From NCBI GenBank assembly GCA_936908745.1, contig CAKZFX010000011.1, positions 310,001 to 374,000 of the forward strand: a stretch of DNA of 64,000 nt, written 5' to 3'. The translations under genes and the position numbers were made by a program. The notes below the pieces were generated by a model. It was not told where the DNA came from, made no database searches, and saw only the letters and a program-made list of their open reading frames with translations. Source of the stretch: an uncultured Chitinophagaceae bacterium. Its GTDB lineage: Bacteria; Bacteroidota; Bacteroidia; Chitinophagales; Chitinophagaceae. Each line of letters opens with the position of its first letter. Within the stretch, counting starts at the first letter, position 1. Below are positions 32,316 through 41,237 of the stretch, piece by piece.

Positions 32316-34937
32316 TTATTGATTAATACTGTTAGACTGGCCTGATGATAGCCTCGATTGCTCTTCTTCAATTCCTGTTTGCTTCCGCCGGATGTTTACT
32401 TTATTATTACCAAAACGATAACTTAGGTTAATTCTATAACGCCTTGTATCATCTTTTGAAATATTCTTTGTATAATAACTGCTGAAATAAGCATAGCTGT
32501 CGGATACAATTGAATTTGTTATATCCTGGATAGAAATATTAATATCGAGTTTCTTTTTAAAAATAGATTTACGAAATGAAGCATCATAGGAAATAAATGG
32601 CTCTGATACAACCTGGTTAAACCTCGATAATGGTTTGTAATATGCATTTACTTCAACACTATAACCAGTAGGCAAACTAATAGAATTAGAAAGTGACGCC
32701 CGCAAGGTCAGGTTGCCTTTATCAACAGACGGGAAAACCTTTCTATCATATTTTATATAGTCCAGGTAAAATGAATTGACAGAGATGGACATTGACCAGA
32801 ACTTAGAGATTGTAACCGGGATATATGCGGAAGCACTGTACCCCATTACAGAACGAACATTTACATATGTTATTCTGGTCAGCGCTGAATCGTATGCGTC
32901 CGGCTGATACACCTGAGCAATTCCGTTCCTGGTGTTTTCCATCGCCAGCCGAAAACTATATTTTCCTTTCAACACATAGCTTGAAGAAAGAGAATTAGTT
33001 GTGTTAAACTGAAGCCCGGGATTGCCCTGATAATAAGTGTAATTATCAAAAAAGATAATGGCTGGGTCATACACATCATAACCTGTTCTGAAAGTCAGCC
33101 GGCGAAATGCTACTGTAAGACTATTATTACCGGGAAGAAAAAATGTATACTTTAAATTGGGCAAGAAAAATACTTTTGCCAACCTGAAGCCAGGGCTTTT
33201 GCTTTTAACCTCGAAGCTCGTTCGTTCCATGCGAATTCCTATTGAATACTCTTTTTTAGCAGACCTTTTGCTATAAGAAAAATAGGCGGCATGATAATAT
33301 TCCCGGTAGTTCGCAGTAAGACTTCGTATATTATCCCTTACAGAGGAATTAGTTTTTACGGTATCATAAAAAGAAGACGTTTCTGTGGTGCTTAAAGCAA
33401 ACTTGTAACCGGTCTCTATTTTTTTTGTTTTACTAAGATTATATACATAATCTACCAGGCCAGACAAAATCTGGCCTCTGTTTTTGCGGCTATTAAGAAT
33501 TGAATACTCATCAACAATTTGTTGTGGTTTCAATTCAGATGCTGACATAATATAATTCTGGGGGTCGGAAACAGATACGCCCCCGCTTATATTAATAGCT
33601 ATACTTGAAAGCAAGCTGTCCAAAAGAACTCTTTGGCCAATATTGACAAAAACAGATTTAGCCGAAAAATCGTTTTTCTGATATTGGTTTAGATATATAG
33701 CAGAATCTGGTCTTGCTAAATACCGGATAGAATTCGTTCGGTTTAAGACGCTGGTAGGAGTAATTCTTGATGTTACATTAAAGCTTGACTCGGATTTCCC
33801 ATTTTTTCCTTTGCGGTCTATGCTAAGTCTGAAACTGTTTGAAAAATACTTTGATAAAGTATTGCTGCTTAAGTTCAGAACAGGAGTTCTGCCGGAGTTT
33901 ACTAATTGGGTACGTTGTAACCTATTAAAGAACTCATTAATAGAAGTAGCATATGTTATTCCAATATTATAAACCTTGCCAAAAGAAGAAAAATTTATAC
34001 TATGCGAAGTCCGTTGATACTTGCCAAAATCGGCCAAATGGTTCAGTCTAAAAAGCGATCCGAAATTGGGCGGGCGGCTTGAAACAACATTGATTACTCC
34101 CCCTGAATATTTTGCATCATATGCAGCCGATGGATTACTCACAATCTCTATCCTTGCAATGGAACTTGAAGGCAAGTCTTTCAGGTATTTTACTGCTGCA
34201 TTTTTGTCTTGAAAAATTTCTTTCCCATCAAAAAGTATCAGCAAATTTGGGCTGCCATTTAAAGTAACAGCAGACTCCCCAGTGGATATAATACCCGGAG
34301 CTTTAACTAACGCCTCAAATCCAGAAATGCCACTAAAAATTGGAGAAAGAGAAACATTAACAATGGTTTTATCACTTTTAATATCGAAAACACGTGAAGC
34401 ACTTCTGACTTTTACCCCCTCGAGTACCTTCATATCCCATTTCAGCACTATCGTCAAAACGGCCGTATCAGCAAATACACTGGTTTCTATAAATCTTTTC
34501 TCATTGTAAAAACCTATCCGGCTGGCCAAAATATATGTTGAAGATAGATCAGCCTGTAGTTTAGCCATTCCATAGTTATCTGTAACCACTACTCGCTGTG
34601 GATTTGTTGTATCAAGGCTTGAATACAAAGCAATAGTCGCATTGTCTATACTATAGCCTGCCGTATCAACAAGCTTAAAGGTCAACTGGCGATTGACTTG
34701 ACTATTTGCACATGCATACAACAGCATTAAAAAAAAAACAGTCGTAAGCCTTTTTATAAAACCATTGCTATTAGTAATGTGAATAAAGAAATAACTACTA
34801 TCCTTGACAGATCCAATAGTGGAATATTCTATTGGCAAGACTTTTATATAATTATGTTTGAAGGGCACGATACAAGCAGATTCTGAACTAAAAATATACA
34901 ATCTGCTATCCCTTCCAAAAGTCATTTTTGTGATCAC
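32316..34937 (-). CDS. TonB-dependent receptor-like outer membrane protein (OMP_b-brl_3 type)
   Basis: The frame of up to 873 residues encodes a carboxypeptidase-regulatory-like domain (about 80-165), a plug domain (SGFEALVKAPGIISTGESAV, IFQDKNAAVKYLKDLPSSS, EIVSNPSAAYDAKYSGGVIN) and a large beta-barrel (about 300-873). Its start is uncertain: a signal-like helix LTTVFFLMLLYACANSQ lies 60-85 residues in, so the true start may be a non-ATG codon near 34760. It is on the same strand as, and 114 bases upstream of, the precursor gene. It could move the peptide or its bound cargo across the outer membrane, but co-function is inferred from position only. Confidence 0.82.
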   Translation of the reverse strand: MITKMTFGRDSRLYIFSSESACIVPFKHNYIKVLPIEYSTIGSVKDSSYFFIHITNSNGFIKRLTTVFFLMLLYACANSQVNRQLTFKLVDTAGYSIDNATIALYSSLDTTNPQRVVVTDNYGMAKLQADLSSTYILASRIGFYNEKRFIETSVFADTAVLTIVLKWDMKVLEGVKVRSASRVFDIKSDKTIVNVSLSPIFSGISGFEALVKAPGIISTGESAVTLNGSPNLLILFDGKEIFQDKNAAVKYLKDLPSSSIARIEIVSNPSAAYDAKYSGGVINVVSSRPPNFGSLFRLNHLADFGKYQRTSHSINFSSFGKVYNIGITYATSINEFFNRLQRTQLVNSGRTPVLNLSSNTLSKYFSNSFRLSIDRKGKNGKSESSFNVTSRITPTSVLNRTNSIRYLARPDSAIYLNQYQKNDFSAKSVFVNIGQRVLLDSLLSSIAINISGGVSVSDPQNYIMSASELKPQQIVDEYSILNSRKNRGQILSGLVDYVYNLSKTKKIETGYKFALSTTETSSFYDTVKTNSSVRDNIRSLTANYREYYHAAYFSYSKRSAKKEYSIGIRMERTSFEVKSKSPGFRLAKVFFLPNLKYTFFLPGNNSLTVAFRRLTFRTGYDVYDPAIIFFDNYTYYQGNPGLQFNTTNSLSSSYVLKGKYSFRLAMENTRNGIAQVYQPDAYDSALTRITYVNVRSVMGYSASAYIPVTISKFWSMSISVNSFYLDYIKYDRKVFPSVDKGNLTLRASLSNSISLPTGYSVEVNAYYKPLSRFNQVVSEPFISYDASFRKSIFKKKLDINISIQDITNSIVSDSYAYFSSYYTKNISKDDTRRYRINLSYRFGNNKVNIRRKQTGIEEEQSRLSSGQSNSINQ

Positions 34938-35112
34938 CGCAAATACACTTAGTCAACTTTTATACTAATAAGACAAGCGTTTTACTGTTAGTACCACAAA
35001 TAATTAAACTTCAATTATATATTGTCTTATAAATACTACATAAATTTTTTAAAAAAATTTGCGGAATGAAGTCAATTCACGTGAAAAAGATAGTAAGTAA
35101 GAAGTAAATTTT

Positions 35113-36147
35113 TTACTGTAGCAATCCCGCACCCAACAACTCCGCATACATATCCACTTTATGATACTGGTAAGCACGGTTGAAGATCGCATCAGTACTC
35201 AACTGAACGGGAGTAGTAGAAATATTTTTATCAATCAATGGACGAAAATGCTTTTGACTCTGCACGTACTTATTCGTCTTGTTGATCACATTGGTTTTCT
35301 CCAGCACTTCATTGGCAATCGTAAAAAGATTTTTGACATCCAGCTTTGTATCCATGCCATTGATACTGACATTGCCCAATTGTAAAACGCTGTCGAGGCC
35401 GATCGTTTTAGACAACTCTCCTATCTTATCCAGGTCAGGAAACATACAGGCGATATCCATGCTGCCTGCATAACGTTCGGCATCCGGAAATTTTTCTTCC
35501 ATATCCTGTACAAACGCTGCATTACCGGCCGCCGGTGCACCAAACGTGATCAGTTGCAGGTTGAATTTTTTATCAGCGGGTAATTCCTTTTTCAAATAAC
35601 CAGCCACGGGGTAAGCAAGGTTGCCACCCAAACTATGGCCGGTGATCACCACACTGGAAGTAGCCGGTATTTTTTGTGCAATAAAATCTTTGATGCCCAA
35701 ACCCGTTTGCCTGTCTTTTAGTAATAACAGGTTTTGAAAACCGATCCATGCGCCGCTGCTGATATACGCTTCTTTCACGGTATCGGCATAATTCCATTCT
35801 TTGATGCGGAAAATATTGAAGTCCTGTAAAATAAAATTCTGGAAACCTTCATTGCTGAATTCCATCATTGATCCGCGGATCACCACGGCATAACGATCCG
35901 CCGATTTATCTTTTACGATCACGGCATAGTTGCCATTGATGGCCTGGGGCACAAATACAGCTTCAAACGAAGGCGCATATTTGATCAACGCCGGCTCAAT
36001 TGTGTCTTTGTAAATAAGCTGGTTGAGACGAACCGCCTCTTTAGCCGAAATCAACGCAGGCGGCTGCGGCGTTTTTGATTGATGCTGGTTACAAGCTGTG
36101 GCAAACACAACCAGCGAGATAATACAATAAGAAAGGATGGTTCGCAT
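35113..36147 (-). CDS. Lipase (class 3) lipoprotein
   Basis: The product is about 344 residues with a lipoprotein signal (MRTILSYCIISLVVFATAC). The alpha/beta-hydrolase core shows YAVVIRGSMMEFSNEGFQN (strand before the oxyanion region), the nucleophile elbow VVITGHSLGGNLAYPVA with Ser in GHSLGG, ITFGAPAAGN, and a late His in QKHFRPLID. This is the Lipase_3 family of triacylglycerol/phospholipid hydrolases. The ATG at 36147 begins the lipobox signal; the upstream in-frame ATG adds a Ser/Arg-rich 29 residues and is less likely. Confidence 0.85.
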   Translation of the reverse strand: MRTILSYCIISLVVFATACNQHQSKTPQPPALISAKEAVRLNQLIYKDTIEPALIKYAPSFEAVFVPQAINGNYAVIVKDKSADRYAVVIRGSMMEFSNEGFQNFILQDFNIFRIKEWNYADTVKEAYISSGAWIGFQNLLLLKDRQTGLGIKDFIAQKIPATSSVVITGHSLGGNLAYPVAGYLKKELPADKKFNLQLITFGAPAAGNAAFVQDMEEKFPDAERYAGSMDIACMFPDLDKIGELSKTIGLDSVLQLGNVSINGMDTKLDVKNLFTIANEVLEKTNVINKTNKYVQSQKHFRPLIDKNISTTPVQLSTDAIFNRAYQYHKVDMYAELLGAGLLQ

Positions 36148-36233
36148 TTGCTGAATAGAATTACCAAACGATGAAGTGAGTGATCCAGAATTTCGCCTTC
36201 GGCTCTTCGGGACAGGCACAACAGACGATGACA

Positions 36234-36253
36234 CCTGCCTGCCGGCAGGCAGG
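36234..36253. repeat. 20-bp perfect palindrome
   Basis: CCTGCCTGCCGGCAGGCAGG is fully self-complementary. Related but imperfect elements occur at 9410-9421 and 9617-9636. It is an intergenic dispersed element of unknown role. Confidence 0.8.
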
Positions 36254-36290
36254 GTAGTAATGCAGCTTGCTTACTAATATAAATAAAAGC

Positions 36291-36962
36291 TTACTGCTTC
36301 TTCTTATCAAACATCAGCTCTTTCACTTTCTCCTTATCGTCTTTTTCTTTTTTGAGGTCGAACATGGTGCCGAAAACGTGGTCCCACAGCGTAGAGCTTA
36401 CACCATAACCATTATGTTCATTTTTATAATGATGCAGGTGATGGTTTCTCCACAATCCTTTCATCCATTTGAAAGGCGGGTTCCAGGCGTGAATGGCATA
36501 ATGCATTGTTCCATACATCAGGTAGCCCAGCACGAACCCGGGGAAGAACATGAAAGCATAGGTTTTCATGATCAGGTACATGATACCGAACAATGTAGAA
36601 GAGATGATCAGGCTTGGCACCGGCGGCATAAATAACCGTTGTTTATCACGGGGATAATGGTGGTGATTGCCATGCAGGGTATAAATAAACTTGGTCGCTC
36701 CCGGCGTTTTTGGCACCCAATGGAAAATAAAACGGTGAGCGATGTATTCAAAAAGCGTCCAGAACAACATACCGCCAAAGAAAACCAGCAGGATTGTTTT
36801 TGTGCTGTAATCATATTTGGTGGCCGCCAGGTAAATAATATAGCTGAGGATAGGAATATACATTCCCCAGATCACCAGCGGGTGGGCCTTGGTCAATGCC
36901 TCTAAAAAATCATTTTTAAACAGGCGGGCCTGGCCCTTGTTATGAATCTTCTCAAAATGCAT
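36291..36962 (-). CDS. Fatty acid hydroxylase / sterol desaturase family membrane enzyme
   Basis: The 223-residue integral membrane di-iron enzyme has the His clusters expected for the family: HRFIFHW, TLHGNHHHYPRD, MHYAIHAW and HHLHHYKNEHNGYG. Between them lie four hydrophobic segments. The spacing resembles fatty acid 2-hydroxylases (FA2H-like), which hydroxylate acyl chains of sphingolipids; Bacteroidota such as Chitinophaga make sphingolipids, which fits. Substrate identity is inferred. Confidence 0.85.
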   Translation of the reverse strand: MHFEKIHNKGQARLFKNDFLEALTKAHPLVIWGMYIPILSYIIYLAATKYDYSTKTILLVFFGGMLFWTLFEYIAHRFIFHWVPKTPGATKFIYTLHGNHHHYPRDKQRLFMPPVPSLIISSTLFGIMYLIMKTYAFMFFPGFVLGYLMYGTMHYAIHAWNPPFKWMKGLWRNHHLHHYKNEHNGYGVSSTLWDHVFGTMFDLKKEKDDKEKVKELMFDKKKQ

Positions 36963-37023
36963 GGCGCAAAGATAAGAAACCCGGGCAGTCTATAAAGTGC
37001 CGGGGCATGAACATTCGATGATT

Positions 37024-39618
37024 TTAGTCATTCCGCAACATTTCGTCAACTCTTTGAAAATGATAGCCTTTTGCCTTCAAATAGGTTATCAATTGGGGCA
37101 GTTTTGTGTAAAATTTATCCGGCCGCCCGGGGCCAGCCCCGATGTGTAATAATAATAAGTAACCATTCAGCCCGGCAGGCCGGTTTTGTTCGGCATCCAG
37201 GATGGATTGATAAATAGCCTCCGAAGAGCGGTAGTTTTTCATCTCCTGCGTGGTATAATCGGCATGGCTGATCGTACCGGAGGTATAATTCACCAGTTGC
37301 AAGCCCATCTGCCCGGCCCAGGCAGCGATGGTATCATTGTACCATTCATAAGGCGGCAGGAAATATTTTCTATCGCCGGAGTTTTTATCAAATGCACCTG
37401 ATGCAAAATAGTTGTTGGCAATGTCGGTTGTAAACTGCGTTTTTGATACCAGCAGGCTGTCTCGCTTATTCCAGTCGCAATACAACAAATGTTTATCAGA
37501 ATGGGCGCCGAGATAATGTTTGCTGTTGTATAACTTTTTAATCGCGGTGCTGAATTGTTTGTTCCGGTAAAAATCACCCGTGAAAAAGAAAGAGGCTTTT
37601 ATTTTTTGCTGTTGCAATGTGTTGGCGATAAAATCGGCGCCTTCGCCAAACTCATGCCCGGTAAAAACCAATGCAATGTTTTTTGTGCTGCTGTCGCCCC
37701 GGATGATGGCGCCTTTATAATAAGAAAGACTTTTGTTCGCCTTCTTTTTATTCGTCTCTGCTTCTTTAGCCGCTAATAAATAGATCAGCGAAGCCGTTCC
37801 ATCCATTGTGGGTTCATTGGTACTGTAATCGCCATAATCATCATGATAAACCGCAAGGTCACTTTGAAAAGCCGCATACTCATCCGGCTGGTAGAGTTTG
37901 ATGCCGATCAGGTTATTATAAATACTCCCGTAAACAGGACCATCCACCAAACCTCCATCAATGGGATAGTTCTTTAAATGTGTAAAGGCAGAATGCGGGT
38001 CCACTGGTGTATCGCCCCATGAAGGAAGACCATACACCATACTGGTGCCCCATGGATTGCAACCAAATAACCAATCAATATTAGCCTGCTCCAATTGCTC
38101 AAACTGTTTGCTGCCGGTCAGCTCCCTGTACCAATAACATTGCATGGCAAATGAGACCGTCAAATTATTACTGCACCAGATAAAAGGAACGCCACGGTAA
38201 AAAGCATTTTGCTGCGCTTTGTTCCACACCCGCTGAATGCCTTCTTTGTAATAACCGGTAATTGTGTCCGTGTTGTTCCAGAAATTTTCTACATACTCTT
38301 TATAGAAACCAGCTTCCCGCAACGGGCCGTTTGTCTTCTTTAATAGTTGTTTAGACAACTCATAATGCCCGATATTAATAAAGGGGTACCACTGGTAGTG
38401 CTTAGCGGTATCAGCGCCCAGCCAGGGCGTTATCTTCTCCTGTTTGGCAAAATGTTCGGCCTGTGCGATATAGTAACCCTGGCCTCCTGTACCCTTGTCC
38501 AGCGTTAATAAATTGTGAATGGCTGCGGCCGCCAGTTCCATATCATCCGTCCAGTTGTCCTCTGCATAGATATAAGGCGATTTTACAGACGCTGTTTGCG
38601 TAACACCCTGTTTCTTTTTGGCAAAATTGTATGCCGACATTGCCTTGTCATAATAAGTGGCCCTGTTGCTTTGCTTTTTAAAAACAGGATCTGTTTTTCG
38701 TAAGTATTCTGCTAACGCAAACACACTTGCAAATTTCGCCGCCGTGGAACTGGTGCCGGTTGTATTGTTCATAAACTTACCCCGCTGTTGCGGCTCAGCG
38801 CTAACGAAGTAAACAGGCCGCTGATATCCTCTTCCGTATTGACTGTCCATCTTTGGTATCCGCATGCTGATATGATCACGGTCATCAGCAATTTGATTAA
38901 ACAGCCAATTGTCTTTTGGATGCATTTTTAATAACCAGTCCAATCCCCATTGCGCTTCATCCAATACATCGGCCATTCCATTTTCTCCATCTAAACCATT
39001 GGCCTTTTTTTCATCGGTAAACACTTGCGGAAAATCACGGTAGGCCATCAGCAAATGATAGGTCGCATTGGCAGAAGTGGTGCTGTATTGCAAATAATCA
39101 GATGCATCGTGCCAGCCGCCAACCACATCTATTTCGGTACTGTCGGCAATGCCGGCTTTTTCGCCATATAAAACATAGCCATCCTGTGTATGGCAACTGT
39201 CTTTCAAATACGGATTGAAACCTGTACGCTGCTGGCGCATATAACGCAAACAAAAATCAGCCGCACCTTTATATACATCATTACCGATTTCAAAGACCGG
39301 CGACCGGGCGCCACCGGCTTTTAAATAATAACGTCCCGGTTGGGTAAAATGAGAAAAGTTAAGACGATAGGTTTGCTTGAACAGGCCATAGGCGCCAAAC
39401 GCCTTCCCCGCTTTGCCTGTTGCTACAACTTTATTGGACTTTTCATCCATTAGTTGCCAATTGTCTATTGTCAATTGTCCTTTACTACACCAAACCGCTA
39501 CCTTTACACCCCCCGGCGTATAACCCAATTGATTGATACGGATCCAGCTTTGCGGCTCTTCTTTTTTTATAAAAGCCATTACCGGCAACAAGAGTATAAA
39601 TAACCATTTTTTCATCAA
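37024..39618 (-). CDS. GH9 glycosidase fused to a polysaccharide-deacetylase-like domain
   Basis: The 864-residue exported enzyme has a signal peptide, an Ig-like CelD_N domain (about 25-112), a GH9 (alpha/alpha)6 catalytic domain (about 115-620) and a NodB-type deacetylase-like domain (about 637-864). GH9 residues are visible: Asp171 and Asp174 in GGWHDASDY, the His of PVDPHSAFTH, and Glu602 in NEPTMDG. In the deacetylase part the usual TFDDG motif reads VFTGHEFGEGAD (His655, Glu656) while HSDKH (His706, His710) is kept, so metal binding may differ. It could cut and deacetylate substituted glucan, xylan-like or glucosamine polymers. Confidence 0.88.
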   Translation of the reverse strand: MMKKWLFILLLPVMAFIKKEEPQSWIRINQLGYTPGGVKVAVWCSKGQLTIDNWQLMDEKSNKVVATGKAGKAFGAYGLFKQTYRLNFSHFTQPGRYYLKAGGARSPVFEIGNDVYKGAADFCLRYMRQQRTGFNPYLKDSCHTQDGYVLYGEKAGIADSTEIDVVGGWHDASDYLQYSTTSANATYHLLMAYRDFPQVFTDEKKANGLDGENGMADVLDEAQWGLDWLLKMHPKDNWLFNQIADDRDHISMRIPKMDSQYGRGYQRPVYFVSAEPQQRGKFMNNTTGTSSTAAKFASVFALAEYLRKTDPVFKKQSNRATYYDKAMSAYNFAKKKQGVTQTASVKSPYIYAEDNWTDDMELAAAAIHNLLTLDKGTGGQGYYIAQAEHFAKQEKITPWLGADTAKHYQWYPFINIGHYELSKQLLKKTNGPLREAGFYKEYVENFWNNTDTITGYYKEGIQRVWNKAQQNAFYRGVPFIWCSNNLTVSFAMQCYWYRELTGSKQFEQLEQANIDWLFGCNPWGTSMVYGLPSWGDTPVDPHSAFTHLKNYPIDGGLVDGPVYGSIYNNLIGIKLYQPDEYAAFQSDLAVYHDDYGDYSTNEPTMDGTASLIYLLAAKEAETNKKKANKSLSYYKGAIIRGDSSTKNIALVFTGHEFGEGADFIANTLQQQKIKASFFFTGDFYRNKQFSTAIKKLYNSKHYLGAHSDKHLLYCDWNKRDSLLVSKTQFTTDIANNYFASGAFDKNSGDRKYFLPPYEWYNDTIAAWAGQMGLQLVNYTSGTISHADYTTQEMKNYRSSEAIYQSILDAEQNRPAGLNGYLLLLHIGAGPGRPDKFYTKLPQLITYLKAKGYHFQRVDEMLRND

Positions 39619-39759
39619 AGGGAAGTTACAAACAAGCCGTTAACTTCGCAGCATATAAAACGATCTTTATGAAATGAGCCATTAATATGCTATATCCTTA
39701 AGGGGAAGGCTTTTTTGGCGAATAACATCTGACCATTTAAAAAAATAAAAAATAAACAG

Positions 39760-40764
39760 ATGAAATTAGTCAGCTACATTAAAGAAGAAAGAGAACAGTT
39801 AGGTGTTTTAGTGCATGATATGATCTATGATATGGAAATATTGCACCCCGATCTTCCGAATTCGATGAATATGTTTCTGACCTACTGGGAAGATATGTTT
39901 CCCGTGGCGCAGGCTGGTGAGTTATTATTAAGAGAAGGAACAAGAACAAGTAATAAAGGTATCCCGGTAAATACTGTGCAATTATTAGCGCCGGTTCCCT
40001 TTCCAAGTTCCTGCCGCGATGGTTATGCCTTCCGCCAGCACGTAGCTGCCGCCAGAAGAAACCGCAAAGTGGAAATGATACCAGAGTTTGATCAATACCC
40101 GATCTTTTATTTTACCAATCATCATAGCATCACAGGTCCCGGTGATATCCGTTGCATGCCCGACCATTTTGAAAAACTGGATTTTGAACTGGAAGCGTCG
40201 ATCGTTATCTGCAAACATGGCCGCAATATCAAAGCCGAAGAAGCCGATGAATATATCGGCGGACTGATGATCATGAACGATATGAGTGCAAGACGCCTGC
40301 AGATGGAAGAAATGCTGCTGAATCTTGGGCCGGCGAAAGGAAAAGATTTCTCTACCGTCATCGGTCCATGGCTGGTAACGCTGGATGAATTGCAATCATT
40401 TGAAATACCGGCAAAGGAAAATCATACAGGCAAGAACTGGAACATGAATATGAAATGCTGGGTCAATGGCGTGCAGGTAAGTGAAGGCAACCTTGGCGAT
40501 ATGGACTGGACATTTGCGGAGATAGTGGAACGTGCTTCTTATGGTGTTGATCTTTATCCCGGCGATGTGATCGGCAGTGGCACCGTAGGCACGGGCTGTT
40601 TTTTAGAACTGAATGGCACCGGCAAACTCAATGACGCCAACTACCCCGAACAATGGCTGCAACCCAATGATGTGGTGGACATGGAAATTGATGGATTGGG
40701 AAAACTCAGCAATACGATTGTGGCAGAAGATACTGAGTGGAGTATTTTGAAGCGTAAGAAGTGA
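39760..40764 (+). CDS. Fumarylacetoacetate hydrolase family protein
   Basis: The 334-residue member of the FAH superfamily has an N-terminal domain (VSYIKEEREQLGVLVHDMIYD) and a C-terminal catalytic fold with the metal-binding pattern DFELEASIVICKHGRNI, then EEADEYIGGLMIMNDMSAR, GPAKGKDFSTVIGPWLVT, and GDVIGSGTVGTGCFLELNG. These enzymes cleave C-C bonds in beta-diketone or acylpyruvate substrates, often in aromatic catabolism. The nearby flavin reductase-like gene (41238) supports a catabolic setting, but the substrate is unknown. A short GCAAAGGCGC-type repeat follows at 40765. Confidence 0.88.
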   Translation: MKLVSYIKEEREQLGVLVHDMIYDMEILHPDLPNSMNMFLTYWEDMFPVAQAGELLLREGTRTSNKGIPVNTVQLLAPVPFPSSCRDGYAFRQHVAAARRNRKVEMIPEFDQYPIFYFTNHHSITGPGDIRCMPDHFEKLDFELEASIVICKHGRNIKAEEADEYIGGLMIMNDMSARRLQMEEMLLNLGPAKGKDFSTVIGPWLVTLDELQSFEIPAKENHTGKNWNMNMKCWVNGVQVSEGNLGDMDWTFAEIVERASYGVDLYPGDVIGSGTVGTGCFLELNGTGKLNDANYPEQWLQPNDVVDMEIDGLGKLSNTIVAEDTEWSILKRKK

Positions 40765-40804
40765 GCGATTAACCGCAAAGGCGCTATGACGCAAAGAGTA
40801 CACT

Positions 40805-41191
40805 ATGAAAAAAGAACGGTTTGAATATTTGGCTAATCAAATATTTCAAGCTTCGCTTGAAGTACATAAAGCTTTAGGACCGGGCTTATTGGAATCCGTA
40901 TATGAGTACACATTAATTAAGGAACTGCATCTGAGAAATATTGACACTAAATTCCAGGTAAAAATCCCTTTGTTTTATAAAGGATTTGATATTGGTAAAG
41001 ACTACTTTATTGATATTTTAGTGGAAGATGAAATTGTCATTGAAGTGAAAGCGGTTGATTCGATTCATCCTGTTCATCAAGCCCAGCTACTTTCTTATTT
41101 AAAACTGGCCGATAAACGACTTGGTTTTTTGATAAACTTTAATGTTGCACTGATAAAAGATGGTGTAAAGAGAATAGTAAACAACTATTAA
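40805..41191 (+). CDS. GxxExxY family protein
   Basis: The 128-residue protein has the signature GPGLLESVYEYTL (GxxExxY) and a nuclease-like DEIVIEVKAVDSIHPVHQAQ, in which the E-x-K motif resembles the PD-(D/E)xK fold, then LLSYLKLADKRLGFLINFN. Members are common in Bacteroidota near repeats and have no known role. Here it is embedded between two copies of the GCAAAGGCGC-type repeat (40765-40800 and 41195-41236), so it may be a mobile or repeat-associated insertion between the FAH gene and the flavin reductase gene. Confidence 0.9.
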   Translation: MKKERFEYLANQIFQASLEVHKALGPGLLESVYEYTLIKELHLRNIDTKFQVKIPLFYKGFDIGKDYFIDILVEDEIVIEVKAVDSIHPVHQAQLLSYLKLADKRLGFLINFNVALIKDGVKRIVNNY

Positions 41192-41237
41192 GTAAAAAAC
41201 CCTTGCGTCTTTCCGCCTTAGCGGTAAAACAAAAAAT

